From Platynereis dumerilii (taxonomy: Eukaryota; Annelida; Polychaeta; Phyllodocida; Nereididae): 64,000 nucleotides of DNA. The stretch lies in contig JAPTHN010000011.1 in assembly GCA_026936325.1 (NCBI GenBank), positions 32,584,629 through 32,648,628 on the forward strand, read 5' to 3'. A model generated the notes under the pieces. That model was not told the DNA's origin. It searched no databases and was given only the letters and a program-made list of their open reading frames with translations. This document shows positions 36,006 through 48,371 of this stretch, one piece after another; within the stretch, counting starts at the first letter, position 1; each line of letters starts with the position of its first letter. The position numbers and the translations under genes were made by a program.

Positions 36006-37149
36006 CCCTAAATTTAAATGAGTTAGCTTGGTAATTAGGCAATCTTATGTTCCCACTGAAACAACTGCTAATTAGATGTTTCATTAACTCATATAAAGAT
36101 TACATGATGAGCAGCAAATTAAATTAGGGTTGATACCGTATTTTACAGGAAGTCACATTGCTTTATCATTATCTAATTGTCTCACAAAAACAACATAATT
36201 TGGGACTGGCTTCAGAAATGTTCTTCAAGTAAATAAAACCAGGCCTTCTGTTTAATTCAACAACACCACCCTCTAAATGCTGTATTTTGAGTCATGATTT
36301 AGTAAGATGGTTGCACAAATTTCTTGAGCTAATTGGCTTGTTGTTTTTAGCTAAGATAAAAATAAAAAAATAAAATGGAACAAATATGGAATGCCACGGC
36401 GCACCGGGAATTCGGAAAACTATTCACCCCATGTAATATATAGCCCCCTCCCCCTCCACTGGCCTCCAGGCCATTTCCAGTTACGCCCGTCCCTTTGTAT
36501 CGCTATCTGATAATGAAAATTGCAAAGGACTCCAATGACTATGCAGAAATAAGGTCATGATATAACCTGATTTCTGGGTTTCAGTTTTCAATTTAAGTTG
36601 AATCGATTAATCTCCGCACATGCAATTTCTCACTTGGCCTTCACTGGTTGATTGAGTTTCCCAGTATCATTGAAACAAAATCACAGAGCCCCCTTTCAAG
36701 CTCAAGGATTTCCCGTAAATCCGCATTGTTTCAATTCATTCACATGTCATGCCCTTCATGGAAACACGCATTGATAATTTCTTGCGTTGTGGTTGAAGAC
36801 AAATGGACTGCTTTTATTGCACAGTTAATGTAAATGTATTTGTAGACAAAGACCATTACCACATCATACAAATTATTGATTCAGATTTGTCTATATTGGT
36901 TTAATTTTGCATGGTGCAAGAATTTGGTATTTGAGTGAGATACATCTCCATTCTAAAAACCAATGGACTCTCTCAGAGTATAATTCAACTGATCAACATA
37001 AATTTCTCAAAATCCAATGCACAAATGAAACCAGAAAAACGTACGCCAAATGAAAGAATGAAGAGACATGATGTTTACCCTGAACCAACTGGACTTTCTC
37101 CAAATACACCACTAAACAAAACGGTAGCACTATTTTAAAGCGTCTGGTA

Positions 37150-38144
37150 GAGTCAAGTATGGTAAATCCGTCCAGGAGGGTAAATCCGTCCACCTCCTAA
37201 TATAGGCATATAATCACAATTGTTGAATTTGTGTGAGTTTTAAAAGCATGAAAAACTTGTTTTTAAACAAATGTTGCCGTTTTTACGGTGTTGAGACAAT
37301 TTTAAATGATATTTCAGGCAATTTAAAGGCTGAATCAAAAGACAATGAAATCCTGTGACGTCATCAAAGCCATTTGTTGATAAGAGGTAGTTGGTCTTGT
37401 AGGCCTATTTCCATGAAGAAAACAAATATTGAAGGTAAACTATTGATGCACGAGAAGAATAATTTTATTATTTCTATAGGATTTCTTATATAACTGAATT
37501 CCAACATATGGAAAGGAGATGCAATGAAAATAAAAGTGGACGGATTTACCATCATTATTTCAAAACTGACTAGACGGGGTGATTATAAATCCGTCCACCC
37601 AATTCAAATGGTCTTTAAAAGTACTTTTATGACTTTTATTATTAATGAATGGCATAACACTGATTAAAGCAATTAGATTGAGCACTTGATCGGGATTTAA
37701 GGGTTCTTTAATTGTGATTTAGGCAGTCAATTGAAATTCTTGATAGTTAACTTGACCTCTGTTATCTGATTTTTCTATTATAAGTGTAATCAATACCCCA
37801 ATGTTCCAATATTGACAGAAAATTATTTGTGACAGTTAATATGTAGCAAAACTTTAAAAAATCACAAGATATGATAGGTATGTTCTGTATAATACCCTGT
37901 GGACGGATTTACCATCCTAACTGGACGGATTTAGCAACAACCTGGACGGATTTAGATGCCCTAACCTTCAATCTTTGTTCCCATGGTTTCAGCAAAACTT
38001 ATTTGAATATTTTACTTTTTTGGCTGCCAGTGATAGTGCAGAATATGCCCCTTCCAATGGACTGATTTTTATTTGTGCATCTAATACCATTTTCCTGAAA
38101 ATATAGTTGCAGCCAAAAGTGGACGGATTTACCATCCTTGACTC
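37150..38144. mobile_element. TA-flanked 995-bp element with iterated terminal motif
   Basis: The ends are GAGTCAAGTATGGTAAATCC and, reverse-complemented, GAGTCAAGGATGGTAAATCC (24 of 25 positions identical). TA flanks both sides (37148-37149 and 38145-38146). The paired arm at about 48728 reads ...GTCTGGTACTGTTGCC on the reverse strand, with one TA and no insertion. GGTAAATCCGTCCA or its reverse complement occurs eight times: 37161, 37179, 37537, 37584, 37900, 37922, 37943 and 38120. There is no transposase frame. Confidence 0.93.
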
Positions 38145-38859
38145 TACTGTCGCCAGGAAAATGTGAAGGCCCATTTATTGTTTGGTAACGTATGTTGCCA
38201 TACTCCTAGACCAAAAGAAGCCAGACAATGTTGTTTTAATTTGTTTATGCATACAAGCATTGAGAAAGTCTAATTGTTTCTGGTTTGTCTAGAGAATGAT
38301 TTGGACTGAACCCCTTTCAGTTTAGTTGAGTAGTAGGAAAACTATCTGTCTCTCACTGAACCTCTGCATGTATGTGTATTTTGCCAATAAAACAATAGCA
38401 GCATTAGGGTGGAAATTTACAAGATTTGATAGCACCACCAAACCATATAGCCTAACTTTTCTGGAACCATGCAAGTAAACCCCCTCCCATTGTGTCCATT
38501 GTCCCAATGTTCCCCGGTTCTCCCTAAATTGTTCATGAAATTGTTGCGTCCTCAGCACATTTTTTCATATACAATTCTTACACTAAGGAAAGTTATAAAT
38601 TTCAACATCTACTAGGTAATCCTGATCTGAAAGAGGAATAAACTTTGCCTGCTATGTAGAGAAGCCTCACATACATATAATCCATTGAGATCAATCTGTG
38701 GGTAGCTCACTTACAAGCCACAAACCACATCTTAATAAAAATTAATCTAACACTTCATATATGATTTCGGGAGATTTCAAAACAACTATAAGTCTGTGAA
38801 GTAAAGCAGCTTATTTAGGAGATTTCAGACTCTAGCTAAGATCTGTTCAGATAGTTTAT

Positions 38860-39180
38860 ATCAATTTGTTGTCTGGACTTATCCAAACTGACAGATGAAA
38901 CTGAGTGAGTAAATAATCAATTTGAATGAAATCAAATTCGACGCTTTCATTATAATTTGGAAGTTTTCAAGAAAAACATTTTGGTACTACGATCAGAAAG
39001 GCAGATAGCATTGCCTGGGTAATATCATTATAATCTTTTAGGAGCCAAGTGAACGTCAAAGCCATTATTACTAAGATCCACAAGATGCCACTATAATTTT
39101 ACAGAAAGGAATTATCACATCAAGAACCAAATATTGAGTTATCAACCAGTGTAATATTATGCGACTTCCGGAAGTGGGAA
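38860..39180 (+). repeat. Dispersed repeat shared with 7880-8220 and 53570-53870
   Basis: Shared phrases with 7880-8120 include ACTGAGTAAATAAT-like sequence, AAAGGGAGATAGCATTGC-like sequence and AACGTCAAAGCCATTATT. The inverted copy at 53570-53870 shares GGAATTATCACATCAAGA and CATAATATTAC. It is non-coding. Confidence 0.6.
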
Positions 39181-39879
39181 GGATGGAATAACTGAATTGG
39201 CAAAATAATTCTGTTGCTCTTTAACCTGCTTTGATTTTACTGCATTTGATTAGATAGTGGTGTGTCTAATGAGTAGTAATGCTGGGACGTTATGCAAAAA
39301 GGTCCTTCATGGTCTTAGAATAAATTGTGCAACAGTAAGATCCCAATGATTACAGAGATCAACAAGTTCATATGGCGAAATATGTTGAATACAAGACTGT
39401 CATCAAAAACACAATCTGACGGTGCATTTTCTTGAATTCTAGGTGGCTATTTAACCAAGTTAGGGTATTCTTACTAACTTTTTGAAAAGTTAGAATGAGA
39501 AAATTAGATTGCGGACTTGGAGAAAAGTTCTGTTGGCTGCATTGACGTTCATTGTGATCTCCCAGCTCTATGCTGAGGACATGTTTTTAGCGGTGCAAAG
39601 CGCAAGCTCTTCCTGAAGAAATTTTGCCAAAAGTTTATGACCACTTGCTATAGAGCGGCCTTCTTGACCAATCTTATTCAAACTTATCATACTACCTCAC
39701 TAGTATTTTAATCGCGTTGACAGAATTTTGGTGACCAACCATCCATAACCAACTAAGAATTAATAAAGAAAGTAAATGGGCTGACTTTCACAGGTCAAGG
39801 GACCCTACAGACTTGGCACAGAGCCAATTATTCAACTAAGTGCACTTCCACTTTGCTGTTATACATTATGTACTATTAC
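39181..39879. other. No gene seen
   Basis: This is part of the spacer between the palindrome arms. I recognise no repeat match, RNA gene or coding frame. Confidence 0.5.
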
Positions 39880-40490
39880 ATAGTACATATTGGTGTAGTG
39901 CATCCAGAAAATTCCTCTGCTGCCCTGTGGAGCATTGTCACTTCAAATGTGTCAGTGCGAAATGTTACAAAATTAGGTGCCCCCTTCAAGTGCTTGCATG
40001 TTATTTTTAAAAACGTTGGACGGGTCATTCCCAATTAGGTTATCATCAAGACAGTAAAGTGGTTGTACCTCTGTCTGGTGAAAATGAGAACTGCATCCTG
40101 CTGCCACCTGGCACAAAAGTTGATTTTGTATGCTACAGCATTGCTGTCCAATGAAATAGTTCCAATTGCACAAAATTTCTATTCAACATTGATGTATACC
40201 AGAGTCAGACTCAGCAATCACATTCTCTAAGGAAGTAGACAAGGCCATCAGCACACTCAGAAACAGTCCCGGCTTCTTCCAGACAAAATTGTGTGAGTTC
40301 CTCTGATTGAAACGATGTGGATGCTCGCAGGAGCTCGTGGATAGCACACTAGTCACTAGGTGGCAACACAAGACAGCATATGTTCTGATCTGCCAAGGTT
40401 GGAAAAAGAAGTGGCAATGCCATAGCAGTCCACTTGTAGACAGGTTGTACCTTCTGTTCAGTTCCTGTGCTTTGTAATTAATCCAAACAA
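39880..40490 (+). pseudogene. Decayed coding-like patch, unrecognised
   Basis: Three adjacent plus-strand frames are unusually protein-like and follow one another. About 39898-40038 reads SAALWSIVTSNVSV and FKCLHVIFKNVG. About 40038-40155 reads SKVVVPLSGENENCILLPPG and KVDFVCYSIAVQ. About 40200-40475 reads SAITFSKEVDKAISTLRNSP and AYVLICQGWKKKWQC. An in-frame TGA follows KLCEFL near 40300. The order suggests one reading frame broken by shifts. I cannot name the family. The opposite strand has a 109-codon frame, so the coding strand is not certain. Confidence 0.3.
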
Positions 40491-41226
40491 ATTTGTCGAA
40501 TGTGTAACACATTGGAGGAGATTAAACATAAATCCTGGTCCTGGCAACTGTTTAGGCCTGTTTGTTGGCCTACATTGCTACTCTCTTTGCATCTGTACTT
40601 TCAACAATTAAATGTCTAAATTTCAAATAACTGCAGGAAATGCCTGAGACAACATTCTGACATTGTTATACATCACAATAAATACTGAATAATACATTAT
40701 TTGCCAATGGTTCTGTCACAAATATATGTTGTTTTCGAAACTGATAGTCTGTAGCCTACATGTACATGTATTCCATATGAAGACAAATATTCAAATACTG
40801 TTTAGAATTTGTGTTCAGATGTAATCTGATCCTAATCACCTGAAAGCTTTTGCAATAATATCAAGTAAATCTCAAATGATTTGGCAGAATGTAAAATGTA
40901 AGCACAAACGAAAAGTGAGTAGGTGATGTAACTGATTCCAACCACATTCATATTTTTAACTTCTCCTATGGTCGTCTCAATATAACAGTCCTCCAAACAG
41001 AATTGAAAAAGTGCAATAGTATCCATACAAACTTATTACATATACATCATAGGCCTATATAATATGAATTTCTGATACTCAAATTTATTTTCCCCATAAT
41101 GAATCAGTAGTCAGCCTGCTTATGGCTGGAGATCTGGCGGAATTCTATTCTGGAATTGCCCTGATTTGTAGCGCGACAATCCCATTTACCCTGATCCAAT
41201 AGAGGTCCTGGATTTGAAATCAGGTT
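40491..41226. other. No gene seen
   Basis: Nothing recognisable; the stretch ends at the target site of a hAT MITE. Confidence 0.45.
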
Positions 41227-41487
41227 CAGGGGGCCGGAACAGGGGGGCAGGGGGGCAATTGCCCCTTCTACCCTTGTCCAAGCGGGGCAGGGGGGCAAGG
41301 GTGCTTTAGGTCTTCAATAAAAAAACATTATTGGGCCTTATTTTACTAATTTAGGCACAGTAAGTATATCTTCAAAATTATTATTGACTCTCTATCAAAA
41401 TTTTGTCACGCGATATTGGTGCGAATATGATTTGGCCTTTTTTCGTCTGACTGCCCCTTCTGCCCTCGACTATTTCCAACTCCCCTG
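41227..41487. mobile_element. hAT MITE, copy 2
   Basis: This 261-bp relative of 18926-19196 is in the same orientation. The ends are CAGGGGGCCGGAA and TTCCAACTCCCCTG, with an 8-bp duplication ATCAGGTT at 41219-41226 and 41488-41495. The interior shares GGGGCAATTGCCCCT, CTTATTTTACTAATTT and TTATTGACTCTCTAT with copy 1. Confidence 0.92.
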
Positions 41488-42303
41488 ATCAGGTTGGCTT
41501 ATAAGTCACTTTGCAATGTCATAAAGTCATAGATATGGTACTTACCATGCACAATGCATGTTGATTGCAACTGTTGTTATTTGCAAGGTTTCAAGACTGT
41601 ACTTTCTTAATTTATCCAGCATTGGGACATGTAGCAAGACAATATACTCAGTGTAACTGCCATCTTCCATAGTTATGAAGAGTCAATATTTATTACCAGA
41701 ATGATGGATAAAAATGAAAATAATTCTGAAGTTATTAAAACATCTCTCATTGCTTCTCTTTCTGTCAGCATCTGTGGGAGAGAGATGTTAATCACTTACA
41801 ATGTCTTATGTTAGTAATCTTGAGGAATTAAATTCATAAGCCAGGCTTTTCGTGTTATTAGCCATTAACAATTCATGTCCTTGGTTGTCATAAAGTCCCT
41901 GCTTTAGTTAGCAGTGTCTGATTGATAAATAGAATTAAACACATCACCATAATTCTCAATAATTTCAATTCAAGGTTAAGAGTTAACATCGTCATTTTCA
42001 CCAAATATCAATCTCATCTGTCTAATAGTGCAACATGCTTAAAAACTTAATGATTACAGTAATCAATTTCAGGAAACCTGTCAGGAACATGGCAGCACGT
42101 TGAAATAATTTGTTATGGTTAATAGATTGCCCAAAGTTGCATTTATACAGTGTCTTGATTGACAGTATTCCCGGATGAAATATCTAGCAATTTGGTAGCA
42201 GTTGAAAGATTGAATTGCTAAGCCAGGTTATGTTTAAATTTGTGCAATTGACTTCATTTGCGGGAGATTAGCACTGCTCAATGTGATGTTGATATATACA
42301 ATC
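41488..42303. other. No gene seen
   Basis: This AT-rich sequence lies between the hAT MITE and the long-TIR element. No coding frame or repeat match was recognised. Confidence 0.45.
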
Positions 42304-43790
42304 CACAGCGAGCTTGAACAAACTTTGGGGTTAAAAAAATTGACCAAGGAAACGATTAGCGCAATGATGTAGAGGAAAGTCAGATAAACATTTTAATGTA
42401 TCAAACGAAAAAATCTGTTGGGAAGTTTTTGAGATATTTGAGTTTTAGATTTTTTATTTATCACACCCTATTCTTAGCATATAATCTCCCAGAAGAGTGA
42501 TCAAAACTGTCCATTTTTCCTGTCAGGTAATATCTAAGATAAAAGACATTATTCAGAAGCAAAAATGTGCAGTAATTGTCTCTGCAGAAAGTATGTTCCA
42601 CTTTATCCTGACTGACAGAGTGTGATAAACCTATAACAGCTAACATTTCTGGCTAAAGGCCTGAGAAAATGTTTGCAATACCAGGTTGTGTTAGTTACAC
42701 AATTCTGGTAAATAATTTTAGCAAATTTGGTCTCATCATCTCATTGTAACAGGCTTTGTTGAGTTTTTTGTGCATTTTTTTCACACATTTTGCAACCGTG
42801 AAACGAACATTTCATAACAATGTAAAAGGATAGACAAAGTTGAGTAAATTATCAGAAAATGCATGCATAGAATGTTTGTAAGTATCTGCTTCACTATGAA
42901 GTTGTATCCCTTGATATTACATGAAAAGTCTTTGCAATGGGACCAAAAGACAAAAATAGGAGTAAAAGCTGTGAATAAACAGTAATATTCATGCTTAATG
43001 TATTTTGAGTACTTATAATGGATGTTGGGTTTTTTATGTTGATGTAGGTTATCTGGCATCCAAAATCAACCAATCTTTAATTGTATAGAACAACGAAAAT
43101 AGCATAAATTCAGTAAATTATGTGAAAATGTAGTTAATTCAAACATGTACAACTATTGCACATTAAAACTGCAATGTCAATGTATTTTACTCTATACTTA
43201 ACTAAATGCTTCCAAACGTTCTATCTATGTGTGTGTTTTCTGATGATTCACTCAACATTTGATACACTTTACATGGTTGTAAAAGTACTTGTTTCACAGT
43301 GGTGAAATTTCTTAAAAAACACACAAAAATCTCAATAATACACCATAGAGTTCAAAAGTGAGGTAGATTCTACTACAATTATTCACCAGAATGATGAAAC
43401 TGAAGACAAGCTGGAAAATAAACATATTTTATCAATTTTCTGAGAAATGTTTACTGTTATGGGTTTATCACACTCTGTCAGTCTGAATGAAGTGGTATGT
43501 ACTTTCTCTTGTGGCAATGACTGCATATTTTTACTTCTGAATAATGACTTTTATCTTAGATATTACCTAACAGGAAAAATAGGCAGTTTTGATCATTTTT
43601 AGATGGAGATTCCATGCTAACAATAGGGTGTGATAAATAAAAAGTTTAAAACTCAAATACCTCAAAAAATCCCCAACAGATTTTTTCGTTTGATATATCA
43701 AAATGTTCGCCTAACCTTGCTCTACATCACTGCGCTAATCGTTTTCTTGGTCAATTTTTTAAACCCCAAAGTTTGTTCAAGCTCGCTGTG
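42304..43790. mobile_element. 1.49-kb long-TIR element, CACAG ends
   Basis: The outer 29 bases are a perfect inverted repeat (CACAGCGAGCTTGAACAAAC and onward). Similarity between the arms continues for roughly 500 bases (42304-42830 against 43260-43790), for example GATCAAAACTG, GTTTATCACACTCTGTCAG and TCTTAGATATTACCT. AATC flanks both ends (42300-42303 and 43791-43794) and may be a 4-bp target duplication. The spacer of about 430 bases and the arms have no convincing reading frame. It is non-autonomous; the superfamily is uncertain. Confidence 0.85.
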
Positions 43791-45477
43791 AATCTTGTTG
43801 ATGTATAACATTTCTGTGCCTTGAAATCTTGTATTACAACACTGTTCACAGAAGCGGAGTGGGAGTGGAGTTGGCTAAATTTTTAGCACTCTGCACTTCG
43901 AATCCGGTTCTTGAAAACATATTTATTCACTGCATTATTTCTCTTTCCGACTGCCTGTCTGCTGTTTGATTTAAAGAATACATGTACATACACAATATAT
44001 ATGCTAATAAATGTAATGACCAAAAACTTGTCTTTAAGCAACAGATACATGTACAGTACACGGTACAGTCTGATAACCAAATGTGACCAGGCTGGTCCCG
44101 AAAACACTGGTCACATGACAGTGATTTTTAGAATTAAAAAACTTGTATAGAATTGATAGAATGAATAATTTTTCAAGTGTTCTGGTTGTGTACATTTTTA
44201 GGAAAAGGAAGCCTGAGTCGTTGAGGTCAATGGCCTCGCCATACATTTGCTAATAGTTTCTGCCGTGTCAGAAAAAAAGAATTGTGTTCCATTACCACTT
44301 TCGCATTTTATGAGTGTCTCATTTTGTGACATGGGACAAATTCATTTTGTGCAATTGCTGCCACAGCACAATTGGTCTTATTGTGTTTTGCAAATGATAC
44401 CTGAAGATTTTTTACCTTCATATTATACCACTAAAAATGGTGTGTTATTAAGCTGCTAGAAAATGTCATAATATAATTGCATATTTCCTGTAAATTTGTT
44501 TCTAGAATTGCATTGTATCAATATATAACCAATATGCTAAATTGGATGACTGCTAAAAAACTTTTCTCAGCAATTTGTGTTTTTTGTGTTGAAATGATCG
44601 GATTCATTTCAATTCCAGGAGTGCTAAATCAAATTTTATATATTTGTGCATCATTTGCATATTTTTTCTGTTCATGCCTGACAATTCTTTCACCATCCTC
44701 CTTGTTGAGTTTCACAAGTTCTCAAACTCTTCCCTGCCCTCTAATTATTCCATACATAAGCAAATTAGTAATGAATTGTCTTCTGTGCCTGGTCTCATTT
44801 CACTCACAGATTTAAATTCTTAGAAATTGCTTACCAGATTTTTTTTTAAAGTAAGACAGTTGTGTTTGAAAATGATGGCTACTGGCATCATGCATTTCAG
44901 TTTTAATGGGTTTCCAACTTGATACCCCAGAACATGTGCCTATTAATTCTCTATCGCTTTTGATAATTCGGAGAAATATTAGAAGGAGCAATGAACAATA
45001 TATCACTCAATAATTGACAAAATAAAATGCTTATTTCATTACAGTCACTTGAGACAAGACAACTGTTACTGATGTAATCTGAATCACAAAGATTTACCAA
45101 GGCCGTCCTTGCTTTATCTGATGTTTTGCAACGTCAATTGTCATTGGAGAATTTGATTTGATTTGCCTTTATTAATTCTTTTAAAATTACCAGAACTGAA
45201 GGCCCAGCAGTCGCTTTAATAAGTTGAGCGAGGACAATCAGCTCAAATGATATGAATGAAAAATAACCAACAGATGGAGAAAGGATGACATTTAGTTGGG
45301 TCTTTAGTTTTACCTTCAGCAATGTATATTGCCTTGAGTATTATTGTTACTTTTGCATCTTGGCATCAGCATGGCTCTTCCACTTCATTCGTTGGGCTGT
45401 ATCACACTCTATGCCAAAATTATTGCACTTACATTTATTGAATTTGGCATATTGATGGACCTTAGAACCTTTTGTGT
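43791..45477. other. No gene seen; possible LINE tail near 45150
   Basis: The only repeat-like sign is a minus-strand AATAAAGGCAAATCAAATCA near 45150-45180, which resembles the CAAAT tails of CR1/RTE-like elements. The open frames here are short and carry no motif that I recognise. Confidence 0.4.
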
Positions 45478-45612
45478 TGATAGTAATGTACAATAGAGAG
45501 CAGCAACGTCCTATGGTACCGATGGTGACGTCACATGACCAAACAGTTAAATGCAATATGTCTAAAAAAAAACATGATGTTGTCTGTCATACTTATAATC
45601 TAAACATGGTTT
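45478..45612 (+). repeat. Direct repeat pair, copy 1
   Basis: TAATGTACAATAGAG, GCAGCAACGTC, GTCACAT, ACCAAACA and GTTGTCTG recur in the same order at 46088-46220. A short inverted piece of it is at about 49165-49195. Confidence 0.7.
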
Positions 45613-46087
45613 CAGACCTGCTCATCTGCTGTGGTTGTAGTCAATGGGAGGTGTATAAATAAGACATTGAAACTGTCCGCTCAATGCTTGCACAATCTAC
45701 CGCAGGATATTCAATGCAATTGCAACATGAGAGTTCTTGGTGTTAATGGTTAACTAAGTCTGCAATCGGTGACTCTGACAGATGAGAAGTTATGAAGTAT
45801 TGCAGTAATGTTAAAGGCAGACACGGAGGTCTCAAACAGAAGAAGACAGCGTTGCAGGGAATGCCTCAAATTTTGAAGGAGGTTTTGGCATGATACGGCA
45901 GATCAGGGAGATTGTGTTGATTGTTTGAGGGGAAGATGAGATGTTGAATTGTTTGTTGAATCGACAAGGAAGAGATATACAGCAAAGATGAAGAACCTTG
46001 TGAACATGATCAACCAGAACTTCATTTGTATAATTTTGTATTATTATATTTTAGAATTTCATTGTGTTCAGAAAAGGAAAGATGTAT

Positions 46088-46220
46088 TGATGGTAATGTA
46101 CAATAGAGGGCAGCAACGTCATATGTTACAGATGGTAATGTCACATTACCAAACATTTAAATACAAGATGTCTGACTAACATGACGTTGTCTGACGTACT
46201 TATGATCTAAACAATGATCG
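46088..46220 (+). repeat. Direct repeat pair, copy 2
   Basis: This is the partner of 45478-45612, about 610 bases downstream. It reads TAATGTACAATAGAGGGCAG, and ACGTTGTCTGACGTACTTAT near its end. Confidence 0.7.
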
Positions 46221-46396
46221 AGGTCATATTGTTTATAAACCTAGGTAGGTGAATTGATATACAGTACTCAACTTTCGAAGTGGATCAAGAATTCACTTCG
46301 TAGCAATTTTGACATCAGTTTTTGTTGCTGCATAGTTTTGCGTGAAATGTTAACTTTGATATCCTAGTAATGTGCTTGAACAAGATTGTTTTGGCT

Positions 46397-47920
46397 TCAA
46401 GTCAAGTCAAGTCAAGTCAAGTTAACTTTATTAATATCCTTATGGATAAATTTGATGCGCATACCTTATACAATGGATGGGTGTCATCTTTCATAATTTT
46501 AAGTAATTTCTTCTCAATGGCGGTTCTATACACAGAGTCAAATGATGTTAGGTCTTTGCCACTAATGTACTTTGCCTGCTTGATACGCGATGCCAATCTT
46601 CTCTTGCATTCACAGCTTATATTGCCCCCCCATGCACTAACACAGTACATCCAAACACCAGCAATGACAGAGTTATAAAACATTTCTAGGATGTGTGAGC
46701 TAACACAAAACTTGTTCATCTTTCTTAGACAGTAAAATATGGGGTTGAGCTTTTTGTTAACATGTTCAACATGGTCCTTCCGACATAGCTGATCATCCAT
46801 AACCAACCCTAGATATTTATATTTGTGGGTTCTTTCAACATTGCTGTCCTTGATAACCACTAATTGTGGCTCATATGTTTTAGTCCTATAGTCAATAACC
46901 AGTTCTTTTGTTTTGCTGACATTTAAGTGCGAAAAAGTTATCATCACAGTATTTTACAAACTTCTGATTCTCTCGGAGGTAAGCAGCATCATCATTCTGG
47001 TCGATCAATCCTACTAAGGCCGTATCATCGGCGTACTTGATGACATGACATCTTGGGTCACTGGATCGAATATCAGACGTGTAGGTAGTGAAGAGGAACG
47101 GTGCAAGGACCGTGCCCTGTGGTACCCCTGTATTTGATGACAATACTGATGACCGACAGTTTGCAGATTTCAGCAAAACAAACTGTGTTCGGTTCGTAAG
47201 ATAGTCAAGTATCCACATGATGAAGTCTGCTGGAACGTTCATATCAATCAGCTTTTTTGCAAGTATGTTTGGCTGTATGGTATTGAAAGCCGACGAAAAG
47301 TCAAAATACAATACTCTAGCAGATCTTCCCATTTTACTACGTTCCAAGTATGAGTAAAGCATCTCAAGAGTGACAAGAATAGCATCCTCCGTGCTTCTAT
47401 TACTACTGTAGGCAAACTGTAAGGGGTCTAAATATGGAGATACTATTGAATTGAGGAGTTTGAGAGTGAATCTTTCTGCTGACTTCATAACAACTGAGGT
47501 CAGGGCAACCAGACGTAAGTCATTATTGCAGGTGATGGTGGCTTTTTTTGGCACAGGTATGATACTTGAGAGTTTCCAGATTTTGGGTATGTATCTCAAT
47601 CTAAAAGACAGATTGAAGATATGCGTGAAAATGTAGGCTAGTTGACTGGAGCAGTTTTTAAGAACACGTGGTGTAATGTCATCAGGCCCAGCTGCTTTGG
47701 ACGGATTTATTCTTGAAAATTCTTTCCTGACCTGATCTTCCTGAAGGGTCAGGAATGTTTCACCAGTTGTTGCAGCTAGTGTGTCAAGAAGAGATTGAGT
47801 TTCAACTGTGAAATTGTGACAGTCAAAACGATTATAGAATGGATTGAGTTCATTGGCATAATCAGATGACATCCTAGAAATTGGACATGATTTACTGCTG
47901 CTTCAGTGACTTTGATGGTC
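46397..47920 (-). mobile_element. 5'-truncated L2/CR1-like LINE
   Basis: This is a minus-strand non-LTR retrotransposon fragment whose 3' end is marked by a CTTGA tandem tail (46397-46422 on the plus strand). It covers the palm, thumb and C-terminal parts of the reverse transcriptase; the endonuclease region is missing. The wording of the motifs (DFSSAFNTIQP, LNVSKTKELVIDYR) is typical of L2/Rex1-type elements. It lies in the spacer of the inverted duplication. Confidence 0.9.
46417..47872 (-). pseudogene. L2-like LINE reverse transcriptase, frameshifted
   Basis: The first 326 codons (47872-46892) contain NPSKAAGPDDITPRVLKNC (fingers), LYFDFSSAFNTIQP (motif A, catalytic Asp), GVPQGTVLAPFLF (motif B) and VIKYADDTALVG (motif C with the YADD catalytic pair). 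The frame runs off after KYCDDNFFALKC. A second frame (46947-46417, 176 codons) continues with HLNVSKTKELVIDYR, YKYLGLVMDDQL and the C-terminal region ending KDDTHPLYKV. One frameshift near 46900-46930 separates them. The polymerase motifs are intact, but the element is truncated and split. Confidence 0.92.
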
Positions 47921-48371
47921 ACCAGACACGATTGTTTGAAGCAAGGTGCAAAACGACTTGTTTCACAACCTAAACTGTGAAAATGTTTTTTAAAAAGTCC
48001 TCAATTGTCTACTAAATATGATTGAAAAACAAATTTTCTCCAGTCACTTGATGAAGTATGCCCCAGCCGGTGGCTCCCCCGCTTAGGTGAAATTGTTCAT
48101 ATCCATTGGAAAAGCCACCAAATTTTGAAAACAGTGAATGTGGAACGTCAAATCAAAAGTTGAGCTCAATTGAGTTACAGGTGATTTCATAAGTACGCGA
48201 TTCTCAGGTTCTAGACCCATCAAATACATGCCATTTTTAGTTAATCTGATTGGTTTAGAAACAACAGAACGTCACACATTTGATTTATCAAACGTGGTAA
48301 GTACTTGTTTAGCATTGATTCCTCACAGCCAAGTGTGAATGACAAGAATCGCAATGTAATGAAATCACCTG
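47921..48371. other. No gene seen
   Basis: This short stretch lies between the LINE and the inner edge of the right palindrome arm. Nothing was recognised. Confidence 0.4.

Larger units (their letters stand above)
33500..38528 (+). repeat. Large inverted duplication, left arm
   Basis: It aligns to the reverse complement of 48372-51670. Anchors include GATGGCTGGATGAC (33530/51630), AAGACAACAAGTTCAGCAGC (35578/50060), GATTACATGATGAGCAGCAA (36100/49835), TTTCCCAGTATCATTGAAAC (36657/49310) and GTAGTAGGAAAACTATCTGT (38330/48550). It is longer than the right arm because of insertions at 33569-34000, 35650-36005 and 37150-38144. Confidence 0.9.

Noticed and set aside
42781-43059. Minus-strand frame of 92 codons as a transposase of the long-TIR element
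   Set aside because: It is far too short for a transposase and has no DDE or zinc-binding pattern.
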